Source of the DNA: a virus
DNA: 47,227 nt
Strand: one strand, 5' to 3'
Virus record (IMG/VR): IMGVR_UViG_3300046463_000159
Location: 1-47,227 of that record
Shown: positions 6,615 to 15,066 of the stretch, one piece after another
Position numbering within the stretch: position 1 is the stretch's first letter
Layout: the number at the start of each line of letters is the position of its first letter
Position numbers and translations under genes: made by a program
Notes under the pieces: model-generated
What the model was told of the DNA's origin: nothing
The model's database searches: none
The model's input: the letters and a program-made list of their open reading frames with translations, nothing else

Positions 6615-9020
6615 TTAATTGATGGTTTGTTGCGAAAGAAAAGACGGCGTGTAGCCGTTCATATACAGGGTGCGTAACTCGGTGCGGAACTTATCGGCGC
6701 ATGCCTCAAACTCTCCAGTGAAATTGTTTTCTTGCATCATTGAATCTCCGTGCACGGTAACGCTCGGCACGGGAACGGGAACGGTCCAACCGAAATACCA
6801 CTCCATGAAATCGGACGCGGCCAACATGCAGGCGTGCAGGAGCGCGCTAGACTCAAAGAGCACGGACTTATGGGCGTCCTTATAGAGCGCGTCGTGGACT
6901 TGATTAACCAGTAACGCGAGGCCGCCAAAGTTCTTACGCGCATAGAACGCACGCACCGCGAGCCACATAGCGGCCTTAGCCCACTCCCCGCCCGTACCCT
7001 GGACCTCGTAGTTAGCAATTTCGGTAGGGCTAAAGCTCTGCGGCATGGAGCCACGTTGGATAGCCCACTTAGGGGCGGGAGACTCGCGGTACGAGTACAC
7101 CTTGTTATCCGGCGTAACGCTCCAACCTTTCCCGAGTTGGCACATGAGGCCCGGTACGTCCGGGTGCGGTTGGATGTTCTGCGTAGGGCGGCGGGAAAGC
7201 TCGATACGCTTAGTCTTAGCTGCGTTGTACGCTGCAAGCTCGGGGTACCGTTCGTTTTCCGCCTTAATCAACGCCTCCACGTCCTCTAGGGCCATGCCCG
7301 TGGACTCCGCAATCTTTGCGGCCCCCGCGCCGTACGCCCGTTGGAACGAGAACTCCTTAGCCCCCTTGCGTTTCTTGGGCCAACCCTCGCGCGGCGGAAT
7401 GTCCTTAGCGTCGTCCCCCTTACACCACAGGAGGGCCTCCTCGTACGTAACGCCCTCTTTCTGCGAGACCCGTACGCAGTGCATATCCAGACCGGCGCGC
7501 AAGTCCTCGATAAGTTGCTTACAGCCCGTGAGGATTGCTTGGACGTAGACCTCCAGCGCGGTAAAGTCCGATTGCACAACCTGACCGCCCGCCCCGAACC
7601 GAGAGATAAATACGAGCTTTACCTGTGATTTATCCCCGCCCGAAACGTTTTGCAGGTTCGGGTTATTTGACGAGAACCGTGCCGTAACCGTGGACGTGTG
7701 GTTAATTGAGTGGTGGATAATGCTATCGATACCCACCAGGGTAAGCATTCCCTTAGCCTCACCCGTCTTTTCGTCTACCGTGTAGTAGTACGTCCCGAGG
7801 TCCTTAGTGATTCGGGCTACTTCCGAGAGCGTCTTAAGGAACGGGATATTCCGGTTACCCAACGCCTCGATAACCTCACCCGCCACGGAGTACAACCCCT
7901 CGGTACTACTCGCCCACTCGGGCTTAGGTTCCGTGTGGCCCGGGAACTCGTAGAAGAAATCCCGCATTGCGGACTTAGGCCCGCGCGAGAGGTCCGGGAC
8001 CTTAACCTTTTTGGTCTTGAGTTCTCCCGCGTTCTTGCCCGAACCATACCGGAGCGGCTCGGGTTGGTGATCCATGCGCCGCCAGTCCTCCAGCGGCATT
8101 GTTTTATGCTCTACCTTGCCGTCCGCATTGGTCGTTTTCTCGTGCTTGAGATACACAACCTCCGCGTCTTTCTGGTAATAGACGGGGTTACCGTCCTCGT
8201 CCGTGGTCGTTACGCGCTGCTCGTACTTGACCCTACCGCCGAAAATCAGCGGGGAGAGGTGGTAACGGTTGGACCAATTGAAATCAAACGGGAGCGTATC
8301 GGGGAGGTAACCGCGTAGCTCGGTCGTAATCTGCTCTAGGCGTACTTGCAACTCGGAGGCAAGGCGCAAGCCAAGCTCCTTATTAACGAACATGCCGTTA
8401 CGTTCCATTTCCGTAGTACACAGGAGCGCGCCCATGTTTAGGAGAATGGATTTAACCTGCCCCGTCTTGCGGGCCTTAGCTAGCTGCCCTGTGAAAATCT
8501 TTTCAGTATTGCCAATGTCCCCGAGGCCGCTTTCGTCCCCGCACAGGTAGCGCATGAGGAGGTCTTTATCGATATCCGGGGTATCGATTCCCGATTCCCA
8601 CAGGGCCTTAACCTCGTCAATCTTAAGGTTACCGCCGTAGGACGTAACGGCCTCGTCCATCGCTAGCATATGCGAGCTAGGCTCCATACCGCGCAGGAGG
8701 TATTCCGCGAGTTGACTACACCACACGTTACCGCCGCGCGCTACGTACTCCTGCCAGGCCTCCAAGTTCTGCGGCTCGCGTAGCGCGTGCAACAGATCGA
8801 ACTTGATATTAAAGCCTACTAGGAGGGTGGTTCCCTTAAGTAACTTGGTGAACCAATCGAAAGGCCGCTTACCCCGTCCAAAGTACTCCCCGGTTACGTC
8901 CTTGTCCCCTGCTCGTTTCCACCCCGAGGCTACTACAAAGTTCTCCGGGTGGAACGGCGAGGCCTTGCGTTTCATATACGGCTTAATTGTGGTCTCTACG
9001 TCCCAAACAACGTACGACAT
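6615..9020 (-). CDS. Family A DNA polymerase with 3'-5' exonuclease domain
   Basis: The 801-residue protein starts with the proofreading exonuclease (YVVWDVETTI at residues 3-12, GFNIKFDLLHAL near 70). Polymerase motif A is VVQSDFTALEVYVQAIL (about residue 480), motif B is KGAKEFSFQRAYGAG (about 557) and motif C is QVHDALY (about 707). In motif C the usual Glu after HD is Ala, a substitution I associate with some phage enzymes. It is the replicative polymerase of this phage, as in T7-like modules. The start, ATG 9020, follows a TTAGGAGTAC leader. Confidence 0.93.
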   Translation of the reverse strand: MSYVVWDVETTIKPYMKRKASPFHPENFVVASGWKRAGDKDVTGEYFGRGKRPFDWFTKLLKGTTLLVGFNIKFDLLHALREPQNLEAWQEYVARGGNVWCSQLAEYLLRGMEPSSHMLAMDEAVTSYGGNLKIDEVKALWESGIDTPDIDKDLLMRYLCGDESGLGDIGNTEKIFTGQLAKARKTGQVKSILLNMGALLCTTEMERNGMFVNKELGLRLASELQVRLEQITTELRGYLPDTLPFDFNWSNRYHLSPLIFGGRVKYEQRVTTTDEDGNPVYYQKDAEVVYLKHEKTTNADGKVEHKTMPLEDWRRMDHQPEPLRYGSGKNAGELKTKKVKVPDLSRGPKSAMRDFFYEFPGHTEPKPEWASSTEGLYSVAGEVIEALGNRNIPFLKTLSEVARITKDLGTYYYTVDEKTGEAKGMLTLVGIDSIIHHSINHTSTVTARFSSNNPNLQNVSGGDKSQVKLVFISRFGAGGQVVQSDFTALEVYVQAILTGCKQLIEDLRAGLDMHCVRVSQKEGVTYEEALLWCKGDDAKDIPPREGWPKKRKGAKEFSFQRAYGAGAAKIAESTGMALEDVEALIKAENERYPELAAYNAAKTKRIELSRRPTQNIQPHPDVPGLMCQLGKGWSVTPDNKVYSYRESPAPKWAIQRGSMPQSFSPTEIANYEVQGTGGEWAKAAMWLAVRAFYARKNFGGLALLVNQVHDALYKDAHKSVLFESSALLHACMLAASDFMEWYFGWTVPVPVPSVTVHGDSMMQENNFTGEFEACADKFRTELRTLYMNGYTPSFLSQQTIN

Positions 9021-9035
9021 TGGCAGTACTCCTAA

Positions 9036-9584
9036 TCAGTAAGTGAGTTCCTTGTATCGGCCAAGGAACATAAGTCGCGCAATGTCGGGATTAACTCCTC
9101 GCACACGCTCAGTAACAGTCTTGATACCCCGGAAGTCCGACCACGCTACGCGGTCTACGCCGTCAACCTCGGGGCGCGGCTTTGGCATGAGGTCCCGGCG
9201 TTCCGTAACCAACATGCGCAAATCTGCCTCCTTAATCGCGGGGTCCAGTGGGTACGCCACGCCGAACCTATCGCAGATAGCGCGCTCTACCCTTTCCTCA
9301 ATCCGCTTGTAATCCGGGAGGAGTCGCTTAAGCGGGCTAGACACGTCCCCGAGGTACGCCTCGGAAGCGTCATGCAGGAGAGCGGCTAACGCGAGGTGGT
9401 CCGGGACGAGAAACGATACGTACACGCTATGCTGTGCAACGCTATAGAACTCGGTCGTATGCCCGGTAAATCGGCAAATACGGCTAAGGGCCGTGGCTAT
9501 GTCCTCAATCTCGATAGCCCCACACTCAGGCGCGGTAAAGTCAAAGTACCGGCCTGTGCTAGTTAGGATTTGCGGAGGGATCAT
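9036..9584 (-). CDS. HD-domain nucleotide phosphohydrolase (YfbR/DatZ-like)
   Basis: The 182-residue protein opens TSTGRYFDFTAPE and carries CRFTGHTTEFYSVAQHS (His42, His52), LLHDASEAYLGD (His71-Asp72) and a later EADLRML (Asp136 region). This is the HD metal-binding pattern of small phage phosphohydrolases related to YfbR and to the dATP triphosphohydrolase DatZ. Such enzymes dephosphorylate deoxynucleotides. The gene overlaps the ligase stop by ATGA. Along with the MazZ-like and MazG-like genes it suggests active shaping of the dNTP pool; no PurZ gene is present, so 2-aminoadenine DNA is not supported. Confidence 0.8.
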   Translation of the reverse strand: MIPPQILTSTGRYFDFTAPECGAIEIEDIATALSRICRFTGHTTEFYSVAQHSVYVSFLVPDHLALAALLHDASEAYLGDVSSPLKRLLPDYKRIEERVERAICDRFGVAYPLDPAIKEADLRMLVTERRDLMPKPRPEVDGVDRVAWSDFRGIKTVTERVRGVNPDIARLMFLGRYKELTY

Positions 9585-10486
9585 GTGCTCATATCCTCCG
9601 TAGAGCGGAACGCTTTAAATACCGGATGACGGGGAACGTCTACAATCCCGTGCGCAAAGTACTTATACGTAACGTACTGGCCCGGGAGCGTTTCGCGGAC
9701 TTTCCACAGGGCGCGGCGTTGCATTGCGTTGAACCCGGAACCGATGTTGAACTCCCGGCCCTGTTCGTCCCGCACCACGAGTGCGCCCAACGTCCCCTTA
9801 CCCACGAGGCCCGCCTTAGCCGTGCTGCGCTCCGTGTTCCCGAGGGCGTCCCGCTTTGCCTCGTTCGTGTTCTCCATTTCCTCCACGAACCCAACTACCA
9901 CGGCCTCCGCGTCTACGAACCGCTTAACCTTGACGAGGCCGCCCTCGCGCTCGGTGGAGCGGCCATACTTGTACGTTCCTCGTGGGTCTCGAATCATCAT
10001 CCCTTCGTAACCCTGCGCAAGGAATGAGGCCTCGTGGTGGTCCATTTCCGCAATGCCGCCCGCCATAACTTGCGGGACCAAGAGCGCCCGCCCGCCTGGA
10101 ATCTCCGGGATATGCTCCATGAGGTCCCGGAGGCGTCGCTCGTAGGTCGGGCCTTGGTCTACGTAATCGAACACATGGAACGAGAATTCCGGCTCGCCCT
10201 TGATACGCATAACCCCGCTCGTGCTGTTTTGCATACAGTTAGGGTCCGTGGGACTCCCCACCACAAGCTCCCCGTCCAGGAGGTGCAGGTAGAACATGTA
10301 TTCCCTGGCCCACGCCTGTACGGACTCGTTTGGGATGGGTTTCATGCTCCGCGAGTACGCCACGCCGTCAAACACGGTGCATCGGATACCGTCAATTTTC
10401 GGAGAGCAATAGACGGGGAACTTGATAAGTGCGGGCTTGGTGAGGGGTGCGGCTAGGTTCGGTTTGTATTTGTCCGGGATACTCAC
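9581..10486 (-). CDS. ATP-dependent DNA ligase
   Basis: The 301-residue protein has the adenylation motif SPKIDGIR with the active Lys at residue 30. Other nucleotidyltransferase motifs follow: LLDGELVVG, FHVFDYV, YEGMMIRDP and LVKVKRF, then an OB-fold C-terminal domain (GTLGALVVRDEQGREFNIGSG). The size and layout match the compact T7-type phage ligases that seal replication nicks. It starts with GTG at 10486, overlapping the stop of the preceding 31-codon frame (GTGA), and overlaps the HD gene downstream by 4 bases. Confidence 0.9.
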   Translation of the reverse strand: MSIPDKYKPNLAAPLTKPALIKFPVYCSPKIDGIRCTVFDGVAYSRSMKPIPNESVQAWAREYMFYLHLLDGELVVGSPTDPNCMQNSTSGVMRIKGEPEFSFHVFDYVDQGPTYERRLRDLMEHIPEIPGGRALLVPQVMAGGIAEMDHHEASFLAQGYEGMMIRDPRGTYKYGRSTEREGGLVKVKRFVDAEAVVVGFVEEMENTNEAKRDALGNTERSTAKAGLVGKGTLGALVVRDEQGREFNIGSGFNAMQRRALWKVRETLPGQYVTYKYFAHGIVDVPRHPVFKAFRSTEDMST

Positions 10487-10578
10487 AGTACGTCCTCCAG
10501 GTAATCAAGACACGCCTCGTAGAAATCGGCGTAAGCGTTAAAGAGATTGCGGAACAGGACTAGATACGTTTCGTCCAT
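10483..10578 (-). CDS. Tiny acidic peptide (31 aa) upstream of ligase
   Basis: A 31-codon frame begins at ATG 10578 inside the end of the preceding small gene and stops at the GTGA overlap with the ligase start. The peptide (starting MDETYLVLFRNLFNAYADF, ending YLEDVL) would form an amphipathic acidic helix. The tight coupling on both sides is the main support. I know no function; it may serve mainly to bring ribosomes to the GTG-started ligase. Confidence 0.45.
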   Translation of the reverse strand: MDETYLVLFRNLFNAYADFYEACLDYLEDVL

Positions 10579-10688
10579 GCGTCGCTCGTATGTTGGTTGC
10601 AGCAACAAGGCACCGGGTCCGAGAGGCTTTGCAGGAATACGGCGAGCGCGAACATCGAAATAAGGAACACCACTTCTTTGAGACTCAT
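10560..10688 (-). CDS. Small single-span membrane peptide (42 aa)
   Basis: A 42-codon frame starts at ATG 10688, preceded by the TTAGGAGTACAGC leader that marks real starts in this block. Residues 5-20 (EVVFLISMFALAVFLQ) are hydrophobic enough to span the membrane, followed by a Cys triplet (PCCCNQH). It may be exported or membrane-anchored; no family is recognised. It overlaps the next 31-codon frame by 19 bases. Confidence 0.55.
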   Translation of the reverse strand: MSLKEVVFLISMFALAVFLQSLSDPVPCCCNQHTSDAWTKRI

Positions 10689-10702
10689 GTTTAGCTGTAC
10701 TC

Positions 10703-11998
10703 CTAAGCGTTTTCAGTTGGCATTAGCAAGCGGGACCGCTCGCCGTCGAATAGAACTTCTGCGTTAGGACTCTTGGGTTGCCCTGCTCTTGCGAGCTTGT
10801 TCTTAGTTAGCCCAATCCACCGCACGCCGTCATACATAGACTCGTTCTTGGACCCGAGCGTGATAATCGCGTCCGCTGCGCCCTGCTTACCCGTCTTAGA
10901 ATCCTTGAGCATAGAGAGCGTAGGAAACGGCAAACCGTCCCCGTCCGCGCTAATCTGCGAGGTAGCAATAACAGGCGTGTCGTACTTAACGCCCATGAGG
11001 CGGCCCCACTGATAGGCGGCCTCTAGGATTTGGTCCGTGCGCTGTCCGCCGTTAAGCGTTTGGCCCCCGAACTTGACGTTATCCAACATATCGAACACAA
11101 CAAGGCCCGGAGGACAGCGGCGCATAATGTCCTCTAGCTCATAGGACCAAAAATCGTGCACGTCCATAACGCGGATACGGTCCAGGCCGCCCATTTTGAG
11201 GGCGTACTCCTCTTTCAAGGTACCGCCCGAGGACTTACGGATAAGCTCGGCAACCGTCGCGTTTAGCGCGGCTTGGTACATACGCTGGACGATACGGCGG
11301 CCCGGTCCCTCGTTGTTAAACCACAGCACACACCGCCCGTGCTCGGGTCCGTAATACTCGTTGAACTGCGCGGCCATGTGCGTAACGATTTGAGCTACGC
11401 CCGTGGTCTTGCCTTTGTCGGGGCGGCCTGCGTAGATAACGAAGTCTCCCGGGCGGAGGCCTCGCATGGTGAGGTCCAGACACTGGATAGGCCAATGCAA
11501 TCCCCTATCGTCCTTGTCGTCCGCGAGAATGTCCTCAATGTCCGCGTCTACCCAAGGGAGCCTACCTTTCTTTGCCGTGGCCGCCTCGTACCGGCTCATT
11601 TCATCCCGCAGGGACACGTAGAGATCAATCTCCGCGCCCTCGTTGTACTGCGAGATTAAATCCGTAACGCGGTGCGCGGTCTCCGCCGCGAGGAGGCGCT
11701 CCATAATCCCGGCCTCCAACGCTGCGTCGCAATCCTTGTTAAGGACCTCCGCGAGCATTACGCGGTAAAGGGCGCGCTGCTCCTCCGTTAGGGTTGGGTG
11801 CGCAAAGGTTGTGAAATAGAGATTGAACGGCTCGAACTCGATACGCTCAACGTCCGGGAACTCCTTAAAGAACTTACCGAAGTCGTCCAGGATGAAAACA
11901 GATTTAGGCTCTAGTGCGGCCTTGGGGACCGCCTTAGCCAAACGCTCGTATCGCTCTCGGTACCGCAACAGTTGGAGCAACGTTACTTCTAAGCTCAT
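10703..11998 (-). CDS. DnaB-like replicative helicase
   Basis: The 431-residue protein has AGRPDKGKTTG (Walker A, about residue 191), GRCVLWFNNEGPGRRI, LVVFDMLDN (Walker B, about residue 300) and PVIATSQISADGDG, a RecA-fold hexameric helicase layout similar to phage DnaB/gp41-type helicases. It unwinds DNA ahead of the polymerase; the primase is a separate gene here, unlike T7 gp4. The chosen start is ATG 11998 (MSLEVTLLQLL), which follows GGAGAAACA and overlaps the phosphoesterase stop by ATGA. A longer in-frame extension upstream would overlap that gene heavily and is less likely. Confidence 0.88.
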   Translation of the reverse strand: MSLEVTLLQLLRYRERYERLAKAVPKAALEPKSVFILDDFGKFFKEFPDVERIEFEPFNLYFTTFAHPTLTEEQRALYRVMLAEVLNKDCDAALEAGIMERLLAAETAHRVTDLISQYNEGAEIDLYVSLRDEMSRYEAATAKKGRLPWVDADIEDILADDKDDRGLHWPIQCLDLTMRGLRPGDFVIYAGRPDKGKTTGVAQIVTHMAAQFNEYYGPEHGRCVLWFNNEGPGRRIVQRMYQAALNATVAELIRKSSGGTLKEEYALKMGGLDRIRVMDVHDFWSYELEDIMRRCPPGLVVFDMLDNVKFGGQTLNGGQRTDQILEAAYQWGRLMGVKYDTPVIATSQISADGDGLPFPTLSMLKDSKTGKQGAADAIITLGSKNESMYDGVRWIGLTKNKLARAGQPKSPNAEVLFDGERSRLLMPTENA

Positions 11999-12561
11999 TG
12001 TTTCTCCGTGTGGTGGTCCGCCGCCGTGTAGCTCCGCGTGCTCATAATCTCGGCTACCTCCTCCAGGGACCACGGCGAGAAGTCGGGGCGGGTATCTACG
12101 CCTACGTCCATGATTCGATTACCCGGGTACGGATAGACGCAATTGCCGTGGCTATGGCCGTGGAGCATCCACGAGCCGTAGTGCGCCCGGTTCCATGTGA
12201 GCATCGGGTAATGGCACAGGGTTACGCGCTGCGTCCCTAACTTAACGTCCAACAAACCCGCCACGGTCGCGAATTGATCCAGTAGCGGGGCCGCTTTAGC
12301 CTTGGTGTACTGCTCGTCGTGATTGCCGAGGACCCAATGCTTAACGCCGTTCATACGGAGCACCGCCGCGAGCGTCTCCTCAACCTTTCCAAACGAGAGG
12401 TCCCCGAGGTAAAACACCGTGTCATGCGGGCGTACTACTCGGTTGTGCGCGGAGATAACGTGCTCGTTCATTTCCTCCACGGACGCAAAGCGCGCACGCT
12501 CGCCAAACCGCAATGCGCCTCGGTGGAATAGGTGCAGGTCGCTAGTAAAGAAAATGCTCAT
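11995..12561 (-). CDS. Calcineurin-like metallophosphoesterase
   Basis: The 188-residue protein carries the complete family signature: FTSDLHLFH (Asp8, His10), YLGDLSFG, LGNHDE, LCHYPML and LHGHSHGN. These residues bind two metals and cleave phosphomono- or diesters. Phage members of this size are often placed with ligase and helicase genes; the substrate cannot be read from sequence. It overlaps genes on both sides by 4 bases (ATGA), so it belongs to the replication operon. Confidence 0.88.
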   Translation of the reverse strand: MSIFFTSDLHLFHRGALRFGERARFASVEEMNEHVISAHNRVVRPHDTVFYLGDLSFGKVEETLAAVLRMNGVKHWVLGNHDEQYTKAKAAPLLDQFATVAGLLDVKLGTQRVTLCHYPMLTWNRAHYGSWMLHGHSHGNCVYPYPGNRIMDVGVDTRPDFSPWSLEEVAEIMSTRSYTAADHHTEKQ

Positions 12562-12788
12562 TTCGGGTACCTCATATAGAGCGGCGTTCCGTTGATTGCG
12601 CCCGCCTCGCGGTACTCGTATTGCTCGGTATGTCGTGCTGCAACCTCCGCCGCTGCGTGGCGCGCGTCGCGGTGTCCGAACAGGTACGCCATACGCATAG
12701 CGGGGTCTCGGTAGCTTTCCGGTATCTCGTGCGAAATATTCAAAATCTGCGATTCCAGACTCGGGGTTACTTGCTCGCTAGCTGGCAT
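12558..12788 (-). CDS. Hypothetical protein (76 aa)
   Basis: The 76-residue protein (MPASEQVTPSLESQILN...) contains HRDARHAAAEVAARHTEQYEYREAG. It overlaps the primase end upstream by 22 bases and the phosphoesterase start by 4, with GGAGG shortly before ATG 12788. Coupling and codon use support a real gene. No family is recognised. Confidence 0.65.
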   Translation of the reverse strand: MPASEQVTPSLESQILNISHEIPESYRDPAMRMAYLFGHRDARHAAAEVAARHTEQYEYREAGAINGTPLYMRYPK

Positions 12789-13576
12789 TGGATAGCCTCC
12801 CGGCTCATTAATTTAGGGTCGCGTGGGAACACCACGTTACGTACGTTCGCCCCGTATGCGCGGAGCGTTCTAATAATCTTTGCCGCGTTGTCCTGCCCCG
12901 CCTTATCGGGGTCCAGTGCCACGAGCACGGGCTTACCCGTCTTGATAATCTCGGCGGCGGTCCAATCGTTTAACTTCGTCCCGAGCAAGGACCACGCGGC
13001 GTAACCTGCGCGGGATACCCTGTAGGCCGAGAGCAAATCCTCGGTTAGTACTAACGCGGGGCCGTCCCCGTACTTAGCGATTAATCGCCGCTTATCTACG
13101 GACGGGGATAGATACTTGCAGGGGTTGGACTTGTCTAAGGTGCGCGCCTGCCAGAACACAGGCTCGTTTGATTCGTTGAACACGGGCAGGACCACACGTT
13201 GCAAACGCGGGGACCACACGAACCGCAACGCCTCTATCTCCACGTTGGAGAGGCCCGCAACGTACAGCCATACTCGCGCCTCAAGCGGCCACTCGCGCGG
13301 GTCCGCTATGCCCTCTGGCGGCGTTACCGATGCGCGGGCGTAACTCTCTACCTCCTGCGCTCTGCGTAGCCGTGCGAGCTTCTCTGTGAGGCTCTCCGCG
13401 GGTCTCGGCGTCCAACCTTTCTCACCGCACCTAAAACAACTCCAACCCCAACCGTCTCGTTTATGGGAGACCATGCGGCAGGACCCGCCGCCGCATGAGT
13501 GGGTATATTTCTTATGGGTTCCCTCGGGTAGGGACTGTGCGAACGTTAGCCAGTCATCGCGCGTCCCGTCCATCAT
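12767..13576 (-). CDS. DNA primase (zinc ribbon plus TOPRIM)
   Basis: The 269-residue protein has an N-terminal zinc ribbon (Cys28, Cys33, Cys47, Cys50: HSCGGGSC...CFRCGEKG) and a TOPRIM core (ALVLTEDLLSAY near residue 172, LVALDPDKAG near 220). It corresponds to the primase half of T7 gp4 without the helicase. I placed the start at ATG 13576 (MMDGTRDD), 7 bases after GGGGAG; a TTG six bases upstream is also possible. Its first 23 bases overlap the end of an HNH gene, as if the endonuclease had been inserted directly upstream. Confidence 0.85.
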   Translation of the reverse strand: MMDGTRDDWLTFAQSLPEGTHKKYTHSCGGGSCRMVSHKRDGWGWSCFRCGEKGWTPRPAESLTEKLARLRRAQEVESYARASVTPPEGIADPREWPLEARVWLYVAGLSNVEIEALRFVWSPRLQRVVLPVFNESNEPVFWQARTLDKSNPCKYLSPSVDKRRLIAKYGDGPALVLTEDLLSAYRVSRAGYAAWSLLGTKLNDWTAAEIIKTGKPVLVALDPDKAGQDNAAKIIRTLRAYGANVRNVVFPRDPKLMSREAIQCQLASK

Positions 13577-14057
13577 TTGCAAACTCCCCGTGTAGTTGCT
13601 TGGCCGCTACCGCGTACGCCTCGTGCGCTTGCTCCGGCGTGGCAAAGTAGCCGAGGAAATAGCGCCTTGACCGGGCGTAGATGTGCGCCGACCATTTGCG
13701 TTTATCCTTGGCGTAGGACACGCCCTTGTACCCGGAGGTATTACGGGAGGAGCGGCGAACGTTGGCCGTGTTTTGCGGGCGGGTTGCGGGCCGCAGATTG
13801 AGCAACCGATTGTTCGCCGGGTTGCCGTCCCTGTGGTCTAGCTCGCCGTCGGGGAATTTCCCGTACACGTATAACCACGCTAGGCGGTGTCCGTAGTGGT
13901 TAGTGCCGTCAATCGTTATCTGCACGTAGCCCAACGAGTTAAGGCAACCCGCCGCACTACCCACGGGCCTGTGCGGACTCCGCCGCACACGCCAAAGGAA
14001 TACGCCCGACTCAGGGCAGTACTCCAACAGTTCCTTAAGTCTGTCCTGAGTCAGCAC
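13554..14057 (-). CDS. HNH homing endonuclease with AP2-like DNA-binding domain
   Basis: The 167-residue protein has HRLAWLYVYGKFPDGELDHRDGN (HNH), NLRPATRPQN, then an AP2-like domain (SGYKGVSYAKDKRKWSAHIYA...LGYFATPEQAHEAYAVAA). It starts with GTG at 14057 after AAAGGAGG. The first ten residues closely match the plus-strand HNH gene at 22750 (MLTxxRLxELLEY), so the two are paralogues. It is probably a mobile homing endonuclease placed before the primase. Confidence 0.88.
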   Translation of the reverse strand: MLTQDRLKELLEYCPESGVFLWRVRRSPHRPVGSAAGCLNSLGYVQITIDGTNHYGHRLAWLYVYGKFPDGELDHRDGNPANNRLLNLRPATRPQNTANVRRSSRNTSGYKGVSYAKDKRKWSAHIYARSRRYFLGYFATPEQAHEAYAVAAKQLHGEFANDGRDAR

Positions 14058-14068
14058 GCGAGCCTCCT

Positions 14069-14260
14069 TTAGTCTTGCTCGATAAGCTCAAGCTCGTTCG
14101 TGTAGCAATAGCCCTCGGTACCGTCTGCGGCCCGTACGTCAACAAAGGCCCCTTGTTGCAGACCGTTTGCGATAACAACGACCTCCGCACCCTTGGCCCA
14201 TGCGGGGCCGTCCGTTTTCCACCCCTTGACGAGGCGGGCCTTATCACCTTTCTTAAACAT
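14069..14260 (-). CDS. Small SH3/KOW-like protein (63 aa)
   Basis: The 63-residue protein opens MFKKGDKARLVKGW and continues through AEVVVIANG to TNELELIEQD, the pattern of a small beta-barrel with SH3/KOW character. Similar modules appear in the products at 15240 and 15844. It lies in the unknown early cluster; no function is assigned. Confidence 0.65.
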   Translation of the reverse strand: MFKKGDKARLVKGWKTDGPAWAKGAEVVVIANGLQQGAFVDVRAADGTEGYCYTNELELIEQD

Positions 14261-14262
14261 GC

Positions 14263-14523
14263 TCAGACCTCCAGGCTAACGCCGTGCTTTGCTGCCTCGG
14301 CTGTCGCGTTGCGGGCAACTTCGTCCGCCTTGATTGCTGCGTCCGTGGCGCGTTTCTCCATGCGGGCGATAGCGTTATGCGCGGCTTGCGCCTCCGCGTC
14401 CGCCTTATTGACGAGCGCGGTAAGTGCGTTGATATGCAACGCCAAGAGATACGCCCGGACTTGTGCGCCGAATTGTGCGAGGCCGTTAATGAGGGCGAGT
14501 GCTGCGCGGGTAATCTTTGCCAT
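14263..14523 (-). CDS. Ala-rich helical hypothetical protein (86 aa)
   Basis: An 86-residue, Ala-rich and helical protein (ALALINGLAQFGAQVRAYLLA, then NKADAEAQAAHNAIARMEKRATDAAIKADE), likely forming a coiled coil. The start, ATG 14523, lies after CCTAGGATCTAC, a degenerate form of the leader seen before many genes here. No family is recognised. Confidence 0.65.
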   Translation of the reverse strand: MAKITRAALALINGLAQFGAQVRAYLLALHINALTALVNKADAEAQAAHNAIARMEKRATDAAIKADEVARNATAEAAKHGVSLEV

Positions 14524-14555
14524 GAGTAGATCCTAGGTAATTGGGTTGTGTTCGC

Positions 14556-14972
14556 TTAAACCAGACCGGCCAGCGGGTCCGCCGCTGCGCCCTGCGGTGC
14601 TACCTCTACGTGCTCCTCGCTCTGCCCGAGCGTGCCCGATTCCCACGGTGCGTTAGCCTCCGCCTCCTGTACTTCCTCACCTACCGCGAGAATGTCCGAA
14701 GGCTTGATAGAGACAATCTCCTCGTCCGCGCCCTCGCCCTTAATCACGCGGATAACCTTTCCTTTCTCCGTGTCGATAATTGAGCGGACCTCGCCCGAGT
14801 ACTCCCCGCGTGTCTCCTTGCGGCCAAACACGAACCGGATAACCGAACCCGGAGCGATACTGTCTAGTGCGTTCTGGGCGGCCTGCGAGCGCTTGAGGTT
14901 GGCGAGCTTTTCCGTATCTGCGTTGATACGGGTTTCGAGTGCTGCGATTTGTTCGGCAATGGTCTTACTCAT
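14556..14972 (-). CDS. Coiled-coil protein with SSB-like C-terminal tail (138 aa)
   Basis: Residues 1-40 (TIAEQIAALETRINADTEKLANLKRSQ) form a coiled coil. The middle (GSVIRFVFGRKETRGEYSGEVRSI...) looks like a small beta domain. The acidic tail ends AAADPLAGLV, close to the SSB tail GEDPLAALG. Similar small proteins occur in Xp10-like and T7-like early regions, but I cannot name the family. The start, ATG 14972, follows CTTAGGAGTACC. A role near the replication machinery is inferred from the shared tail. Confidence 0.65.
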   Translation of the reverse strand: MSKTIAEQIAALETRINADTEKLANLKRSQAAQNALDSIAPGSVIRFVFGRKETRGEYSGEVRSIIDTEKGKVIRVIKGEGADEEIVSIKPSDILAVGEEVQEAEANAPWESGTLGQSEEHVEVAPQGAAADPLAGLV

Positions 14973-15066
14973 GTTCGGAGGTACTCCTAAGGATTTTCGT
15001 AAATTGGATAGAGAGCAAAACAGGAACTACGAGGAACAGGAACGCGCTACATAGAGCTACGATCAT
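14965..15066 (-). CDS. Tiny membrane peptide (33 aa)
   Basis: A 33-codon frame starts with ATG in an ATGA overlap with the preceding gene and ends 8 bases inside the next one. Residues 2-19 (IVALCSAFLFLVVPVLLS) form one hydrophobic span. The couplings on both sides support translation. It could be a small inner-membrane effector; nothing more can be said. Confidence 0.45.
   Translation of the reverse strand: MIVALCSAFLFLVVPVLLSIQFTKILRSTSEHE

Noticed and set aside
2083-9584. 2-aminoadenine (Z) genome pathway
   Set aside because: MazZ-like and DatZ-like proteins are present but no PurZ-like gene was found, so the pathway is incomplete.
11999-12073. N-terminal extension of the helicase frame
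   Set aside because: It would overlap the phosphoesterase gene by 79 bases, while ATG 11998 has a ribosome site and the usual ATGA overlap.
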